From Ulva prolifera (lineage: Eukaryota; Chlorophyta; Ulvophyceae; Ulvales; Ulvaceae), in contig CM041197.1 in NCBI GenBank assembly GCA_023078555.1, positions 8,030,842 to 8,094,841 of the forward strand: DNA of 64,000 nucleotides, given 5' to 3'. The translations under genes were made by a program, and so were the position numbers. How positions within the stretch are numbered: the stretch's first letter is position 1; every line of letters begins with the position of its first letter. Under the pieces are notes generated by a model that saw nothing but the letters and a program-made list of their open reading frames with translations, made no database searches and had not been told where the DNA came from. Shown in pieces: positions 37,674-50,101 of this stretch.

Positions 37674-38857
37674 TTATGACGGGAGCAGGTTCTGGGGTGA
37701 CATGTCGCCCACATCGGCGGTGTCCAGGTTGTCATCCACAGTGCCACCGAACCCTACACACATGGTCACGATTACCCAAACTCAAGCGAATTCGGGCACA
37801 TATGCAGCACTTGACCGCAGGCCGCACACCCGGGCTCCGAACCCTGAGGATGCATGCATGCATGGTTGAGCATGTCGGCGATGTTTGTGGTGCGCAAGGT
37901 AGTGCAAGGATCCGGCGTGCAAGGATCCAGTGGTATAGCGGCCATATCACTGGATTGCGAAGAGGTGCGTGCCGTTGCTACAGCGGCAGGCCGTGTGGCT
38001 ACGGGTGAGGTCTCCGCTGTATCAGGGAGTGTGACTGCCACACTGGGCACACAGTGGGGGGGGTCATACCGCAGAGGCCGACCCAGAGGTACGCCGGGAT
38101 CGCCCAGGTGAGCCAGTACGAGAGGAGCACAAAGACGGGCGTGAAGATGCCGAGGCCGATGCCGAAGAGGCCCGCGTCCGGCACCATCGCGGGGATCGTG
38201 ACGAGCAGCGCGAAGAAGGTCGGGATGATCGCTGCACACGACACCCCTCTTGTGTCAGACGGGGCCGTGTTGGGTTCACATTGACTCGCGGCCCGCGTCG
38301 TTGACTCCATCACGGCCGCAACGGGGTCTGCTGTCGGGTAATAGGCATCACAGGCCCGAGAACACGGAGTCCAAAGCATCGAGTTGCATCCGGAAGTGGC
38401 GGCGGTATGCATCCTCTCGTCATGGGCTCAGAGCCGGCAATCACAGATGTTGGATGGCGAGATGATTCGGCTGTTGACAGGTGGCGGTGGGCTAATGCAC
38501 GTAGTGCATGTGAGGGAGAGAAGCTGGCTTTTCGGAGTAGGCTGTGAGCTGTGCACAGGCCGTGAGCTGTGCACATCCTGAGGCGACAGGCAGAGGGCTG
38601 TGTCCAGAGGTGGCGGCCGAGGGGCGGCGCACCAAAAATCAGCGAGCGCAGCCAGAAGTTGCCGACCTTCTGGTGCATGGGCAGCAGGAAGAGGAGGCCC
38701 CAGATGGCGCCCCAGACGACGCGGTGTGCCGCGTAGCCGAGCGCGGCGTCGGCATCCGGGTCATGCATGTGCGTCGCAAAGCCGTTGGTGCCGGCGATGC
38801 GGAAGAACTCAAAGATGGGCTCGGTGATGGCGTTGACGAAACCGCCGACGGCGCCCC
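37674..38857 (-). CDS. Small polytopic membrane protein, tandem paralogue B (5' end missing)
   Basis: Three exons on the minus strand: 38857-38633 (225 nt), 38231-38070 (162 nt), 37753-37674 (80 nt), joined in phase 1 each time and ending in TAA. The visible 155 residues start GGAVGGFVNAITEPIFEFF and contain hydrophobic stretches VVWGAIWGLLFLLPM, IIPTFFALLVTIPAM and LGIFTPVFVLLSYWLTW. A short polar tail follows, ending MSPQNLLPS. This suggests three or four membrane segments. Exon lengths and junction phases are identical to paralogue A at 42-43.6 kb, which proves the splicing pattern. A first exon ending in phase 1 must lie upstream between 38.9 and 42.1 kb and was not found. I do not know the family with confidence; the Gly-rich start and repeated TPxFVL core recall small uncharacterised bacterial membrane proteins (memory only). 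Confidence 0.75.
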
Positions 38858-41800
38858 CTGCACAGGATTGAGTCCATGTGAAGCATCATCATCATTTGGC
38901 ATGTGCCACCTTTTCACCTGACCATCTGCTAGCTATGTCCGAATGTCAAGATTTGTGGACCCGGGCGGCGCAATGCCGCCCATCATATCAAGTCATAGCC
39001 AGTAAGTTAGTCTATCAGGCGAAGCAGCGTCAGCAATGAGCTGCAGTCACAGTCAGCGTAGGCAGGCAAGCAAACCGAATCCTCTCGCATGTGTCCTAGC
39101 ATGCATAGGACCAATCCACGTCGGACACGCACCGAAACAAACCACCGATAACAAGATCATGGTGTTCTGCGTCGAAGACTTGACGCTGAGCCGACCCATT
39201 GTTGCTGCTCTTGTTTATGATAGCGCTTGAATGCCTTGTCAAGCTGGTGTGTTGACCAGCTGCAGTCTCGAATGAGCAATAGCTCGAAAGCAGGGAAGCT
39301 TGGGATCAATCACGCGGAGTGGAGCTGGCCATGCAGTGGAGTTCTGGCAGTGTACATGTCCACTTTGCCTGGCCGGCGTGTCGATTTAAACGTTGGAAGG
39401 GAGCAAGCATGAGGTCAACGCTTGTGACAGCAAGCATCGTCTGTGCTTGCGCAGCATAATCAACCCATGCAAGGTACCGCGCCATCTCAAGCGCGCTTTA
39501 GCTGAGCCAGCGTCAGCCATTGGTATCTGCAGTAGCGAGTCATCTGGCCTCATACGGGTGCCCTGATTCTACACGTTGGATCACAGACGTGGCGCTGTCG
39601 TGGCTCGGTGGTCAACGGCCACATCCACCAGGCTGACGCGAGCGCGGGGCGCTGCGATCCGGCACCATGCCAGCAGCATACAACCGTCTCTCAGCAGGAA
39701 GTCTTGTGGTTCAGCACAGCTTTGCGCAGAGTCTGGTGAATTCTAATGGTGAGATCGAACATTGGCAATGAGTCACAAGTCTACCCATCGGATGACTTTG
39801 AAACGCTATTGCATGTAGATCAACTTGCGTCACTTCTCTTGCTGTCAGCCCTTCGAGTCCATAAGGCTAAGAGCTAGCTCAGACCTATACAGCACCAGCA
39901 GAGCCAGGCAAACCTAGGCTATGTGGACCTACAACTACACCAAGTCTAAGATCACTGATTCCCGCACCCCAAGTGGCCAGGGCTACACCAGCACAGCATG
40001 CTGAGCTTTGGCATTGCTGTGCATAGCTGGATTTGTGTTGGTGTGGTCGAGCTGTGTCACTGCCTGCTATCCCACCCGCCTCTTTGACATTGCCCTTGTA
40101 CCCCAAGTAGTACCAAAAGCACACAGCTCACTGCCACCCTCACACGCCTCAACTTTGTCCATTTGGCGGGCTCCGTTTCTGTAATAACAACTGGAATACA
40201 ACTGCTGTACATGCGGCTGCTCCAGATCAAGACATGTCTGTCACAGTAGGGGGACGTGGGAAACGTCCTACAGCAGGACCAATGCCCTATCTCTGCAGTC
40301 ATCACTCCATTCTAATCCATCAAGCAGACCAACACACTTGTGCTGATTCCCAGGGCAAGCTCAGCAATCGGCACACCTGCGCCCAGAATGCTGCTGTAGG
40401 CTCTGCTGTCTATGGCAAGTGCATGCATCTCTGCTGTGTCCACTTCTGGAGACAGGCCAATTGTCCCATAAGGGACGCGCTCTTCGGGACAGTTGTATAC
40501 GTGCGACCCCGCAGCAGTGAGCGATGCACACATGATATACTGGCCGCCCCTCAACAGGTCAGGAGAGAGCTTGCTACCACATCAGCATCCCTGCTGCCTC
40601 ATCCCGGGCAGTGTTGGGTCATGCGGCCCGATGACATAGAACAATTCTGAACATCCAGGTCTATGGTTTGGGTGGCAGTCCTGAAAATGCTGCAAAGCGG
40701 CCCGACACTGACCGCGGGCAGCCCGTGCATGCTCCTCTGGCCCCACCCCTCGCAACACCCAGCCCACACACCAATGGTCCAGAGATCGCACGGCATTCTG
40801 CTGTGGTCGTCATGTCCACGAGTAGCCCCTGTGCCTCTCGAGAGCCACGTACGGAAGGCTCTTGCTGGGCAAAGATATCCAAGCCTGTAGCTCCCGCTGC
40901 AAGATGCTATGCACAGCTGAAAGCGCCTGACTAATGTACATTTACAACATGTCACAAAAGCTCGAGGCCATGTGACTTGCTCACGGGTTTCTGGAGGGCG
41001 TTCCCAGATGTGTTCCCCATTCAGCAGGTGGTCCCGCGTATCGGAATTGTCGATATGGTTTGGTGGGCATGGCTAAGTGCATCCAGACTTACTGTGCAAC
41101 AGCATTGAGCTCACACCGCCCCTTTCGGCATCGACACACTGCGGCGCACGCGCCTGGTGCCCCTGAGCATCGCATCATTCTGGCCGACGCAGCCATGCCT
41201 CACTGGCACACCGGCACTGCGGCCACAACGTTCGCATGCGACTGCTTTGCATCATCAAACACGCGCTCGGCTGCTCACTGCCAAGTATACTGTCAGAAAA
41301 CAGAGAAAAAAATGATACAGATACATCATACACAGGCCCGCTCTGAACATTTTCTCGCCAGGTGACGGAGTTTGAAATTCACGGCACACAGCAAGACTGT
41401 TTGATTCATGACCTGCAAGACCCTTTGGATTCAAGACCTGTGTTACAAGAGCAGCCGCTCGCTGGGCGGTGGCCACAAGTGCGAGGCCCCCCGCCGTGCA
41501 CCAAGCAGCGCAGGGACTCAAGACAGGCTGCTACGGAAGCAGCTCACGGCAGCCGTGTGGCCGCATGCATGAGCACCACCGACGCTGCAGCCACGCGCCC
41601 TCAGCACGCCGCACGAGCGGCAGCACCCGGCGCCCCTCAGCCACAAGCCAGGCGCTCGACGCTAGCATACAGAAATACAATCCCAGACACTGCCGTGTGG
41701 CGATGCCTGGGCCCCCCCCCTCCCCTGCCCCGCTGAGCCAGCTGGCGGCAGTGCCTGTGCAGCCGAGGCCTACGGTGCATAGGCGTAAACAAATTTTGTG

Positions 41801-42183
41801 CAGCGACATGTCCAGCTCCTCAAGGGCCACCGCCGATAACTGATCGGCGATCCGGCATACAAGCAGCCCCCATGCATGCTTCTTCCACTCCTGCACACAT
41901 GCTGAAGCACCGCCGCGACGTCGGCCACTCATCTTTCACACGTGCTGCTGAGGGCACACATCTCGGGCTTCACCGCTGCGCTGCGCGCACATGCGGGACT
42001 TGCGTGCAACGCGCGCGCGCATGCGAGGCATGCATGTGCAGCTTTGACGAGCGGCGAAGGCGAAGAGATGGCTTGTACAAGCACCAGACGTGTGCTGCCC
42101 GGACAGGCGAGACAGAGAGAGAGGCAGAGGTGGCTGCGTGCAGGCAGCAGGAGCGGGTGCCCCCCAGCAGCGGGGGTGGCGGC
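38858..42183. other. Spacer between the two membrane-protein paralogues
   Basis: The first exon and promoter of paralogue B should be here on the minus strand. Short open frames at 40,050-40,650 on both strands and GC-richer sequence at 41,450-42,180 show no recognised domain. Confidence 0.5.
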
Positions 42184-43637
42184 TTAGGGCAGGAGGTTGT
42201 CGATGTCGACGACGGCGTCGGGGTCGCCGCCACGCAGGCTCGTGTCGACCGTCCCGCCGAGGCCTGCACACACCACGGCTGGATCATCGGGCGCGATTAC
42301 AGGCGACAGTTTCAAAGGATTCGATCTAGCCTCTGGATGGCAGCGGTGTGCATGCTGCAAGGCAGCCCAACATTGCAGTGCCACCACACCGCGCCTTCTC
42401 CAGAACTGCATGTTGTCTTTGTGTCGCCTTGGTAGTCCGTTCTGGTGCTCTGCCACGGGTTTTTTTATTTATTTTAAGAAGCTGTTGTGGATGGCTGGTC
42501 TTGTCCAGTGCCGTGACAAACACATGTGTCGCAGAAGGCCGCTGCCAGCACCACCTGACACCTCAGCAGCTGCTGGAGTGCCTCAGCCTGGCTGACAGCA
42601 AGCCAGCAGCAGCTCTGCAACATGCACGGTAGCTGCCACTGGCTCTGCACCGTGCTGGCCGCGAAGCACATGGCAGCATGTATGGCGACAGAATGGGGCG
42701 CCTGGTGAGTGCCAGCCGGGACGGGACAGCACAGACGGGACAGCACGGTCAAGACTTTGTCGGGGGATTAAGAGAGGTGGCACTCTGCACCCCCATGCTG
42801 TGCGCTTGCCTAAGAAAAGCCTAACACGTGCCTAACAAGTGGGGCGGGGCTGGAGGTGTGGCGTGGGCGCACCGGCGAGGCCGACCCAGAAGGAGGCAGG
42901 CACTGCCCAGGTGAGGGTGTATGAGAACAGCACAAACAGGGGCGTCAGGAAGCCGAGGCCCAGGCTGAAGAACCCAGCGTCTGAGTCCTGCCTTGGGATG
43001 GTCCAGAAGAGATTGAAGAGCGACGGAAGCAGGGCTGCAAGCAGGGAGCCACGTGAGCAGAGCAGGGCTAAGCAGGTCAGGGCGAGCTTCTGTGGCATGG
43101 CAAGCGCATCAGTGTATCTGAGAGAACCACGTACAGCACAGACAGGCACGTCAGAATGAGCGCCAGACCGGAAATATGACAGAAAGGAGTTGTGGGTCCC
43201 TGAAACGGAAGGCTATCGCTGCGTTCATGGGACATTGACAGGTCAAGATCGTCTGGACGAGTGCGCATTTGGCCGACCAGCTGTGCTCAGTGAGGGACAG
43301 GCAGCGGGCCGCGAGTCAGAGCATCAGCAGTAAACAGCAGGCCTAAGATGACAAGAGGTACTACTGACTGCCTTCTTGCCGTAAATTGAAGGGAACGCGG
43401 TGTGTTGCGTACCGAAAGCCGTGCATCGGAGCCAGAAGTTTCCGATCCGCTTATGTAACGGCATGCAGAACACAAGACCCCAGAATGCACCCCACATGAT
43501 CCGGTGTTGCATGTAGTGCAGCGCCGTATCATTGTCGTGCTCGTGCAAACGGGTTATCCACCCCTTGTCGCCGGACAGGCGGAGGAACTCGAAGATGTGC
43601 TCTGCCACAGCATTAGTGAAGCCTCCGATCGCTCCAC
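42184..43637 (-). CDS. Small polytopic membrane protein, tandem paralogue A (5' end missing)
   Basis: Three exons on the minus strand: 43637-43413 (225 nt), 43034-42873 (162 nt), 42263-42184 (80 nt), ending in TAA. The protein starts GGAIGGFTNAVAEHIFEFL. Its hydrophobic segments are IMWGAFWGLVFCMPL, ALLPSLFNLFWTI and LGFLTPLFVLFSYTLTW. The conserved tail begins GGTVDTSL and ends VVDIDNLLP. Every exon has the same length and phase as in paralogue B, yet the two proteins have diverged clearly, and paralogue A's first visible exon is less GC-rich than B's. Conserved positions (GGAxGGF, HRxxWGAxWGL, GNFWLR, TPxFVL, TWAxPA, GGTVD) point to a functional fold. The function is unknown. The start codon and any targeting peptide lie further upstream, beyond an unplaced intron. 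Confidence 0.75.
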
Positions 43638-44828
43638 CTGCAGATGTACAGAGGCATGCAAGAACACCTTCGGAACCGAATCGTGCTTTGATGTGAGTTG
43701 CACGCGCACGGAACGTGTGCGCTGAGGTGTTGACGGAGTTTTAGGTCTCCGGTGGTTTGCTTCTGGACTACCACGCAGGTGTTAGAGCCTGACAAGCACT
43801 TGTAAGCCTCAGAAGATCGCAAAGCATCAAGATTATACTGAAGCTGACAAATTCCCGTTGCGTGCCACATACCCTTTCAGCACCAATGTCGCGGGCGACC
43901 CCGGTTAAAAGCCATCTCGACCGACGCCCACGCGGCTTCTTCAGAGACAATGAGAAACGACATGACCACCAGGCTGAATGATAAATCATGATGGTCGTGG
44001 AAACCAGGGGCGCACCGAAGACTGCGACAGATACCAACAGCATGTGCACTCGCGCGGTTTCCGACACCTCGATAACGGCCATGATCGCAGATACAAGCTG
44101 TACTTAGAGTCGGAACCTTCAAGCGGTCGTTTCAAATGGAAATGTGCAAAGTCTATGAAGATCTCTGCAGCCCAGCGCGCTCACGTACGTTGCGTCACAG
44201 CAAATTGAAAGTGTCACCCGGATTCCAGACTGGCTAAAAGAGTTGAGCCGATACCGTGCTTTCTCGGACGGAGCCATGCTGTTGATGTTTGATGTCTGCA
44301 CTTGCCACGGAGCTCTGTAGAGGACCAGTGGGACAGCCTCTGAGGTGGCAGCAATTCTGTTGCCACTCAAGACATTTCTGACGGATCGTATGTGAGAGAC
44401 GGATTTGCACCGTACTTGCAGTTTACGATCAACACTGGAACATTGCACGCACCAAATCCATTTACCGTTGTTCCTTTCCCGCTCGGCATGCCTTTACTTA
44501 CCGGCTGTTGGAGGCCTGAATACTCAGTGTTGTTGGATACTCGCCAATATTCATCTGCTGCAGAAGCGGTCAGCGCTCGCAGCAAACGGTGAGACACACT
44601 TGTCAAGTTCTTCTTCGCCCAAGGTGTGCTGCTGCAGGCGCGGGTGTCTCACCTGCGAGGACAGATTCGCGTCTCCCCGTGACACCTGTCGCGCACCTTG
44701 CAGTGCACGTCTGGTAGATCAGGCCCTCAGGAGCCGTCAAAGCAGCGCATGTAGGTGCTGTATTGCCTCGTTGCAACTCGTGCACGCTCCGACCCTCGCG
44801 CAGGTGAGGCCCAGGTGGTGCTGCTGCC
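43638..44828. promoter_or_regulatory. Head-to-head region between membrane-protein gene A and HCF101
   Basis: Paralogue A is read leftward and HCF101 rightward, so this 1.2-kb interval holds the unplaced first exon of A and the promoters of both. An in-frame TGA at 44805-44807 limits how far the HCF101 first exon can extend upstream. No TATA box stands out. Confidence 0.45.
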
Positions 44829-47800
44829 ATGCAAGGCAACGTCGCTGTCAGAAGGGGGATAGCCCCAGCCCGACCTCCTGCTCAGACAAGATCTAGCGGA
44901 TCAAGCATAGATGTGAGCCCTACGAGAGCCCAGCGGGATGCGCGGATCTGGCATGGGCGCGGCATCCCAGGCGCTTCCCGTACAGTGTCTGCCCAAGCCG
45001 CTGCGGCTGACGTCGAGACCATCTCCAAGGAAGGGCAGGTGCGGCCGATCCAGCCTCCATGTTACTTCAGCGTGGCTTTATCGGGTCTGGCTCGCAGCAT
45101 GCACGGCGGTCTGCCCAGGCATCGTCGGTACTGTTGCACACGCACACGCTGCCCACAGCAGTGCCTGCAGCCCGTCCATCCGCAATCTGTTGCACCCACC
45201 TGATAATTAACTAGCTTCTCTTACAGGAGCAGCCGCACTGCTGAAGCATGTCTGCTCCTGTTTGGGCAGTAATCCAAGCCGATAATCCCAGCAGCTCGAG
45301 GCCCTGCCCTGCGAATCCTGCCCACTGCCAGTGCCTGAAAAAATGCTGCCTTAGAGCTTCACGTAAGTGATTATCACGCATGTAAGGCACACTATCTGCT
45401 CCTTCCTGGCGACGCCTCATCCTGCAAGCACTATGCAGCCTGCACTTCAGCACATCACAACCATTCACCCAAACACGACGCGCCACAGCCCTGCAACCAC
45501 CATCTACTCTCTCAATGCAGTGCATGATCTCTCGGCACCCACATCGTCGTGTGAATGGGTCCACTTTCGCCTCCGCCGGCTCCAGCCACCACAAAGCACC
45601 AACATGTCCGCGTCCCTCCATCAGCATCGCACGAACCGCCCCACGCCTCTGCCACCCTGATACACAGTGACGAGGCTGCAAAGCGTTGCACATGCTGCGC
45701 TTGCAGCGGTAAAGTCCACCGCTCCAACGGTGTCCTCGGCAAACCTCCCGAGCCCCCGACAGCTCCTGCACAATCAAATAAAACGCACTGGGCGGAGCAG
45801 GGGGGTGTCCGCGTGTGGGTGTCGAGGGCAGCCCAGTGGGGTGTGTGTGGGGCGGCCCTGGGCGTGGAGGGTGTGGCCGCCCTGCTGTGCTCGAGAGACG
45901 CGGATGCGTCTGGCGTGTGACAGCGCCTGGTGGCAATGCGGTGGTTGCGCGTGTCCCCGGCGGTGCTCCCGGCCCCCCCGAATTTATCCTTGTGGCACAG
46001 TAATGCACACAGCAGCAGCTGTCCGCCGTGCACGCTGCAGCGCCCCAAGCCCTCAACAGCAACCACCACCTACCCAGCACTCACGTGACAACCGATGCAC
46101 GGTTCGGCGGACGGCACACCAGCAGCATGATGTGCTGCCCGCCGCGCATGCACGCATCAGGCGGGGTGTGGCTACCTGTGCTCCGGCATTGCAGCATCAA
46201 CACGCGGGAGTGGCTACAGGTGCTGAAGGCACTGGAGGCGGTGATCGACCCCGACTTTGCGATGAACATCGTCGACTGCGGCTTCGTGAAGGACCTCGCC
46301 GTCGACGGCGGCGCCGGCAGCGTCGCCTTCCGCCTCGAGCTGACGACGCCCGCGTGCCCGGTGAAGGACGAGTTCGAGCGCCAGGCCACCGCCGTCGTGC
46401 AGGCGCTGCCCTGGGTCGATTCCGTACGCCACTCTCCCCTATGGACGTCACAACTTCGATTCGCTGCGCAATCGAGGCAGTCTATTTCAACATGAAGAGA
46501 GATGCCTGCCATCTGAAGCGGGCGCTCATGTGAGCGCGTGTCGTGGTGCATGTGAGAGTGCATGCGTCACAGCGGGAGACCATGCATCACCGCACACAGC
46601 GTGCACAGCACGCTTGCACATCGCATGCTGGACGGATATCAAGCCCCCGCACCCGCACACACCACGATGATGAGTGGCAGAAGATTGCACGGGCATACAT
46701 CAAATGCTACTGAACTGCGAGAATCCCACTCCGCAGTTTCTCGGGAAACTCCGTGGTCAGGCAGAGCAGAGCGACAGAAGTGCCGGGAACCATTGTGGCC
46801 ACAGGCGTTGTGGTGCAGGTGGAGGTGACGATGGATGCGCAGCCGACGCAGCCGCTGCTTCCGGAGGAGCGGCCACAGGGGCTACGGGGGGTGAAGCACA
46901 TCGTCGCGGTGTCCTCGTGCAAGGGCGGCGTCGGCAAGTCGACGACGAGCGTGAACCTCGCGTTCACGCTCGCGCAGATGGGCGCGCGCGTCGGCATCTT
47001 TGACGCCGACGTCTACGGCCCGAGCCTGCCGACGATGATCTCGCCTGACATCCAGGTCCTCCAGGTGCCGCGCCGTCCCGCTTTGCCCCCCCCCGGGCCC
47101 CACCCCCGTTTCCTTCCCCTGCGCGAGCTACATAGGGTGCTGCGCCGGACGGTGTTGTAGCCTACAGCACGCAGTGCACAGCACGCAATCTGCCCGCAGA
47201 TACACAGGCATCTTTTGATCTCGTGCCCTGTGGTATCCTCCCCGACTGGAGGAGGTGCGTTCTGCGATGCTGCAATGTAGCACTCACAACGTAAATTGTC
47301 CACACGCCGGGTGTGTCAGTATAGGTGCATGGGATACATATAAATATGCGTTCCGGGAACAGGTCCTGTTTTCAGACTGATGGGGTATCCTGGGCTCACC
47401 CCAGCCGGAGCCCCTCCCCCGTGCCTGGCCCCCGGGCAGCTCCTAGTTCCCACACCACATCCAGCACCGCCACCGCATCCGTGATCGCGGGAGCCCCAGC
47501 GGCGCCGTTGGTGCTCCACCTGCGCACACCCATGCACACGCATGTCCCGCATGCATGCAGATGGACCCCGAGACGAAGGCCATCACGCCGGTGGACTACC
47601 TCGGCGTCAAGGCGGTGTCCTTCGGCTTTGCCGGCCAGGGCAGCGCCATCATGCGGGGCCCGATGGTGTCGGGACTCATCCAGCAGCTGCTGCTCACCGC
47701 GGAGTGGGGCGACCTCGACTACCTCATCGTTGACTTCCCGCCTGGTACCGGTGTGCCCCCGAAACCCCGCCATTTCCCGGGTATACCCTCTGCCCCCAAT

Positions 47801-49583
47801 AATACTCCGAGACGCAGGCGTTGTGACTAGCGAGGGGCACAAACCCATCGCCTGAATCGGAGACCGCGGAAGGACAGGGGCGGCTTTATGGCTTCTCCTC
47901 TCATCTCCCCACCTTCTGTGCCCACTGCCTGTGCTATCTGCCGGACATGCGGGTAGGTGTATGGCTGTGCGTGTTGCGCATGCTGTGCGATGCGGGCAGT
48001 CCGCACACGATCGGCCGGCAGGGGCAAGTCATTATCGTCGCAGGCTGAGGGCCACAGGCGTGGCCGCGCCGCCGTGAGCCGTGCGCTGTGTGTCAAGCAC
48101 GCTGTGTGCGTCGAGCGCCCTTCCAGCATGCTGCTCCGCGCCGCGAGCGGCTGCCGGGGCATGTGCGCCGCGATTGCGTGCGGCAAGAACGACGTCGGAG
48201 AGCGGCCTCTATCATAGAAGCGCGTCGGGCTGTGTGCAGGTGACATTCAGCTGACGCTGTGCCAGAGCGTGCCGTTCGACGCGGCGGTGGTCGTGACGAC
48301 GCCGCAGAAGCTCGCGTTCATCGACGTCGCAAAGGGCATCCGCATGTTTGCGCGCATGGCCGTGCCGTGCGTTGCCGTGGCCGAGAACATGAGCTACTTC
48401 GATGCCGGCGAGCAGCGGTTCTTCCCGTTCGGCAAGGCGCGCGGCCCCCTCCCTCCGCATCTCCCCACGTATATCGGATGGCCGCCTGGTGGTCCCATGC
48501 GTTTCCTCACTGGTGCTGTACTCAATCGGTTTTGAATTCCCGGCCTACGTGCTCACATCTGCCATGCGGTTCTCCGTGACTCTGTATTGTTGTGGTGATA
48601 GGATGAGTGCATGGCCACTGCACGTGCTGGTCAGCTTACAAGCCCCTGCGGCCTTGCCCTACACATCCCCTGCACCTGCACATGCACATGCATGCAGGGC
48701 TCGGGGGCGCAGATCCAAGCGGACTTCGCGGTGCCGAACCTCGTGCAGTTCCCCATCACGGAGGACCTCTCGGCCGCGGGGGACGGCGGCCAGCCGCTCG
48801 TCGTCACGGACCCCGCGGGGCCGGTGGCCGCGGCCTTCGGGGACCTCGGCGCCGCCGTCGTGCGCGAGATCGCAAAGCTCTCGCGCGCCGCGAAGAACTC
48901 TGTGCGCTTTGACGAGGAGCTGCGCGCGTTCGTCGTTCGGCTGCCGTCGCAGAACGGTGCAGCCTCCGGTGCGCAACCCTCTCCCCCCTCCAGCACTGCC
49001 GGCTTATGTTTTTGAAAAAGCTTCATTAAAGTTTCCTTTTGGTTTTTTTTAGGGTATGCAGAGCGCCGGGATCATCGCAGGTTGCTGCAATCCAAAGGAC
49101 TGGTTTATGCCTGCGCCCACGTCTTTGTAGCCAACGCACAATGCATGCACAAAGCCAACACGCTGCAGCACGGTGTGCCGATCAGCTGATTTCGGACGCT
49201 GCACTGCTATTCTGGCAGATGCTCCACGTGCCGCTCCGGCACATACCGGGGTGCAGCGCACACACTTCAGCAGCGCAATGCATGCAGGCGTGGTCGAGGG
49301 GGACGAGGGTGCGTTCCTGCTAGACCCCGCTGCGGTGCGGCGAGCAGACACGAGTGCCCGCAGCGTGAACGAGTGGACCGGCGAGCGCATCCTCCGCGAC
49401 GAGGACATCCCGGACGACGTGCTGCCCGTCGGCGTGCAGCCCCTCGGCAACTACGCGGTGCAGATCTCGTGGCAGGACGGCTTCAGCCAGGTCGCGCCGT
49501 TCGACGTGCTGCGGGAGGTGGAGAGGCTCAGCACGGAGCAGGCGCAGGCGCGCGCGCTTGGGAGCGTGCCGGAGATTGCGTGA
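44829..49583 (+). CDS. HCF101: HCF101, plastid Fe-S scaffold P-loop NTPase
   Basis: Seven exons: 44829-45038, 46220-46423, 46819-47064, 47561-47750, 48240-48436, 48698-48968, 49288-49583. They give 1,614 nt (537 aa plus TGA), nearly the length of Arabidopsis HCF101. HCF101 carries and transfers 4Fe-4S clusters and is needed for photosystem I assembly. Residues 1-70 are Arg/Ser/Ala-rich, fitting a plastid transit peptide. Residues 71-138 form a MIP18 (DUF59) domain with [15 protein letters not shown]. The Mrp/Nbp35-type NTPase follows, with deviant Walker [10 protein letters not shown] near 173-181, [41 protein letters not shown] and [14 protein letters not shown]. Residues near 440-520 form the DUF971 domain ([29 protein letters not shown]). 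An in-frame TGA precedes the ATG. Intron 5 has a GC donor (AAG|GCGCGC). Confidence 0.95.
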
Positions 49584-49625
49584 TTCGGGGTGATGTGCGG
49601 CTGTGGGGGTGGGGGTGGCTGAGGT

Positions 49626-49653
49626 GGGGGGGGGGGGGGGGGGGGGGGGGGGG
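49626..49653 (+). repeat. Poly(G) run of 28
   Basis: Twenty-eight uninterrupted G on the plus strand, about 43 nt after the HCF101 stop codon, so probably in its 3' UTR. Such a run can form G-quadruplexes and is prone to length error. Confidence 0.9.
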
Positions 49654-49933
49654 CTGCTGCGGGTGTGGCTTTAGGGTCTTTGCGTGTGCGGGTTTGTGGA
49701 CGTACATGTGCGTGCAGCTTCAAGGCACAGAGTACATGTGTGTGTACACTCCAGATCAGCCATTGAAACGAGGGAAGGTGAGCAGCTGCATGGATGACTG
49801 AGTGCAGGCTCCCACACATTAAAACCTGTTTCTGTCAGAAGCTTGATCACGCTCATGGGGTGTCTCACAGTAGATAAACTGGACCATGCCCATACCAGAA
49901 CGCCGGTGGAGATGTGCCGTGGCAGGGTCTTAG

Positions 49934-49970
49934 GATACATGACAGCCTGAAGATACATGACAGCCTGAAG
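49934..49970. repeat. 18-bp direct tandem repeat
   Basis: GATACATGACAGCCTGAA occurs twice head to tail in the spacer between HCF101 and the OPR-like gene. Confidence 0.85.
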
Positions 49971-50101
49971 GCGCCTGCAGCCTTACACGACTCTGTCTTT
50001 GTACTGAAGATTTTCACTGGCATACGGGCCTAAACGTACCACCTGCACACCCACCAATACCTGCATAAGCAGGGGTCCTCCCCACACCTTGTGACCTCAT
50101 C

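Larger units (their letters stand above)
49584..50101. other. Convergent spacer between HCF101 and the OPR-like gene
   Basis: Contains the 3' ends of both genes, a run of 28 G, a small direct repeat, and a minus-strand TGTAA (49983-49987) placed 115 nt past the OPR-like stop, which may be its poly(A) signal. Confidence 0.5.
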
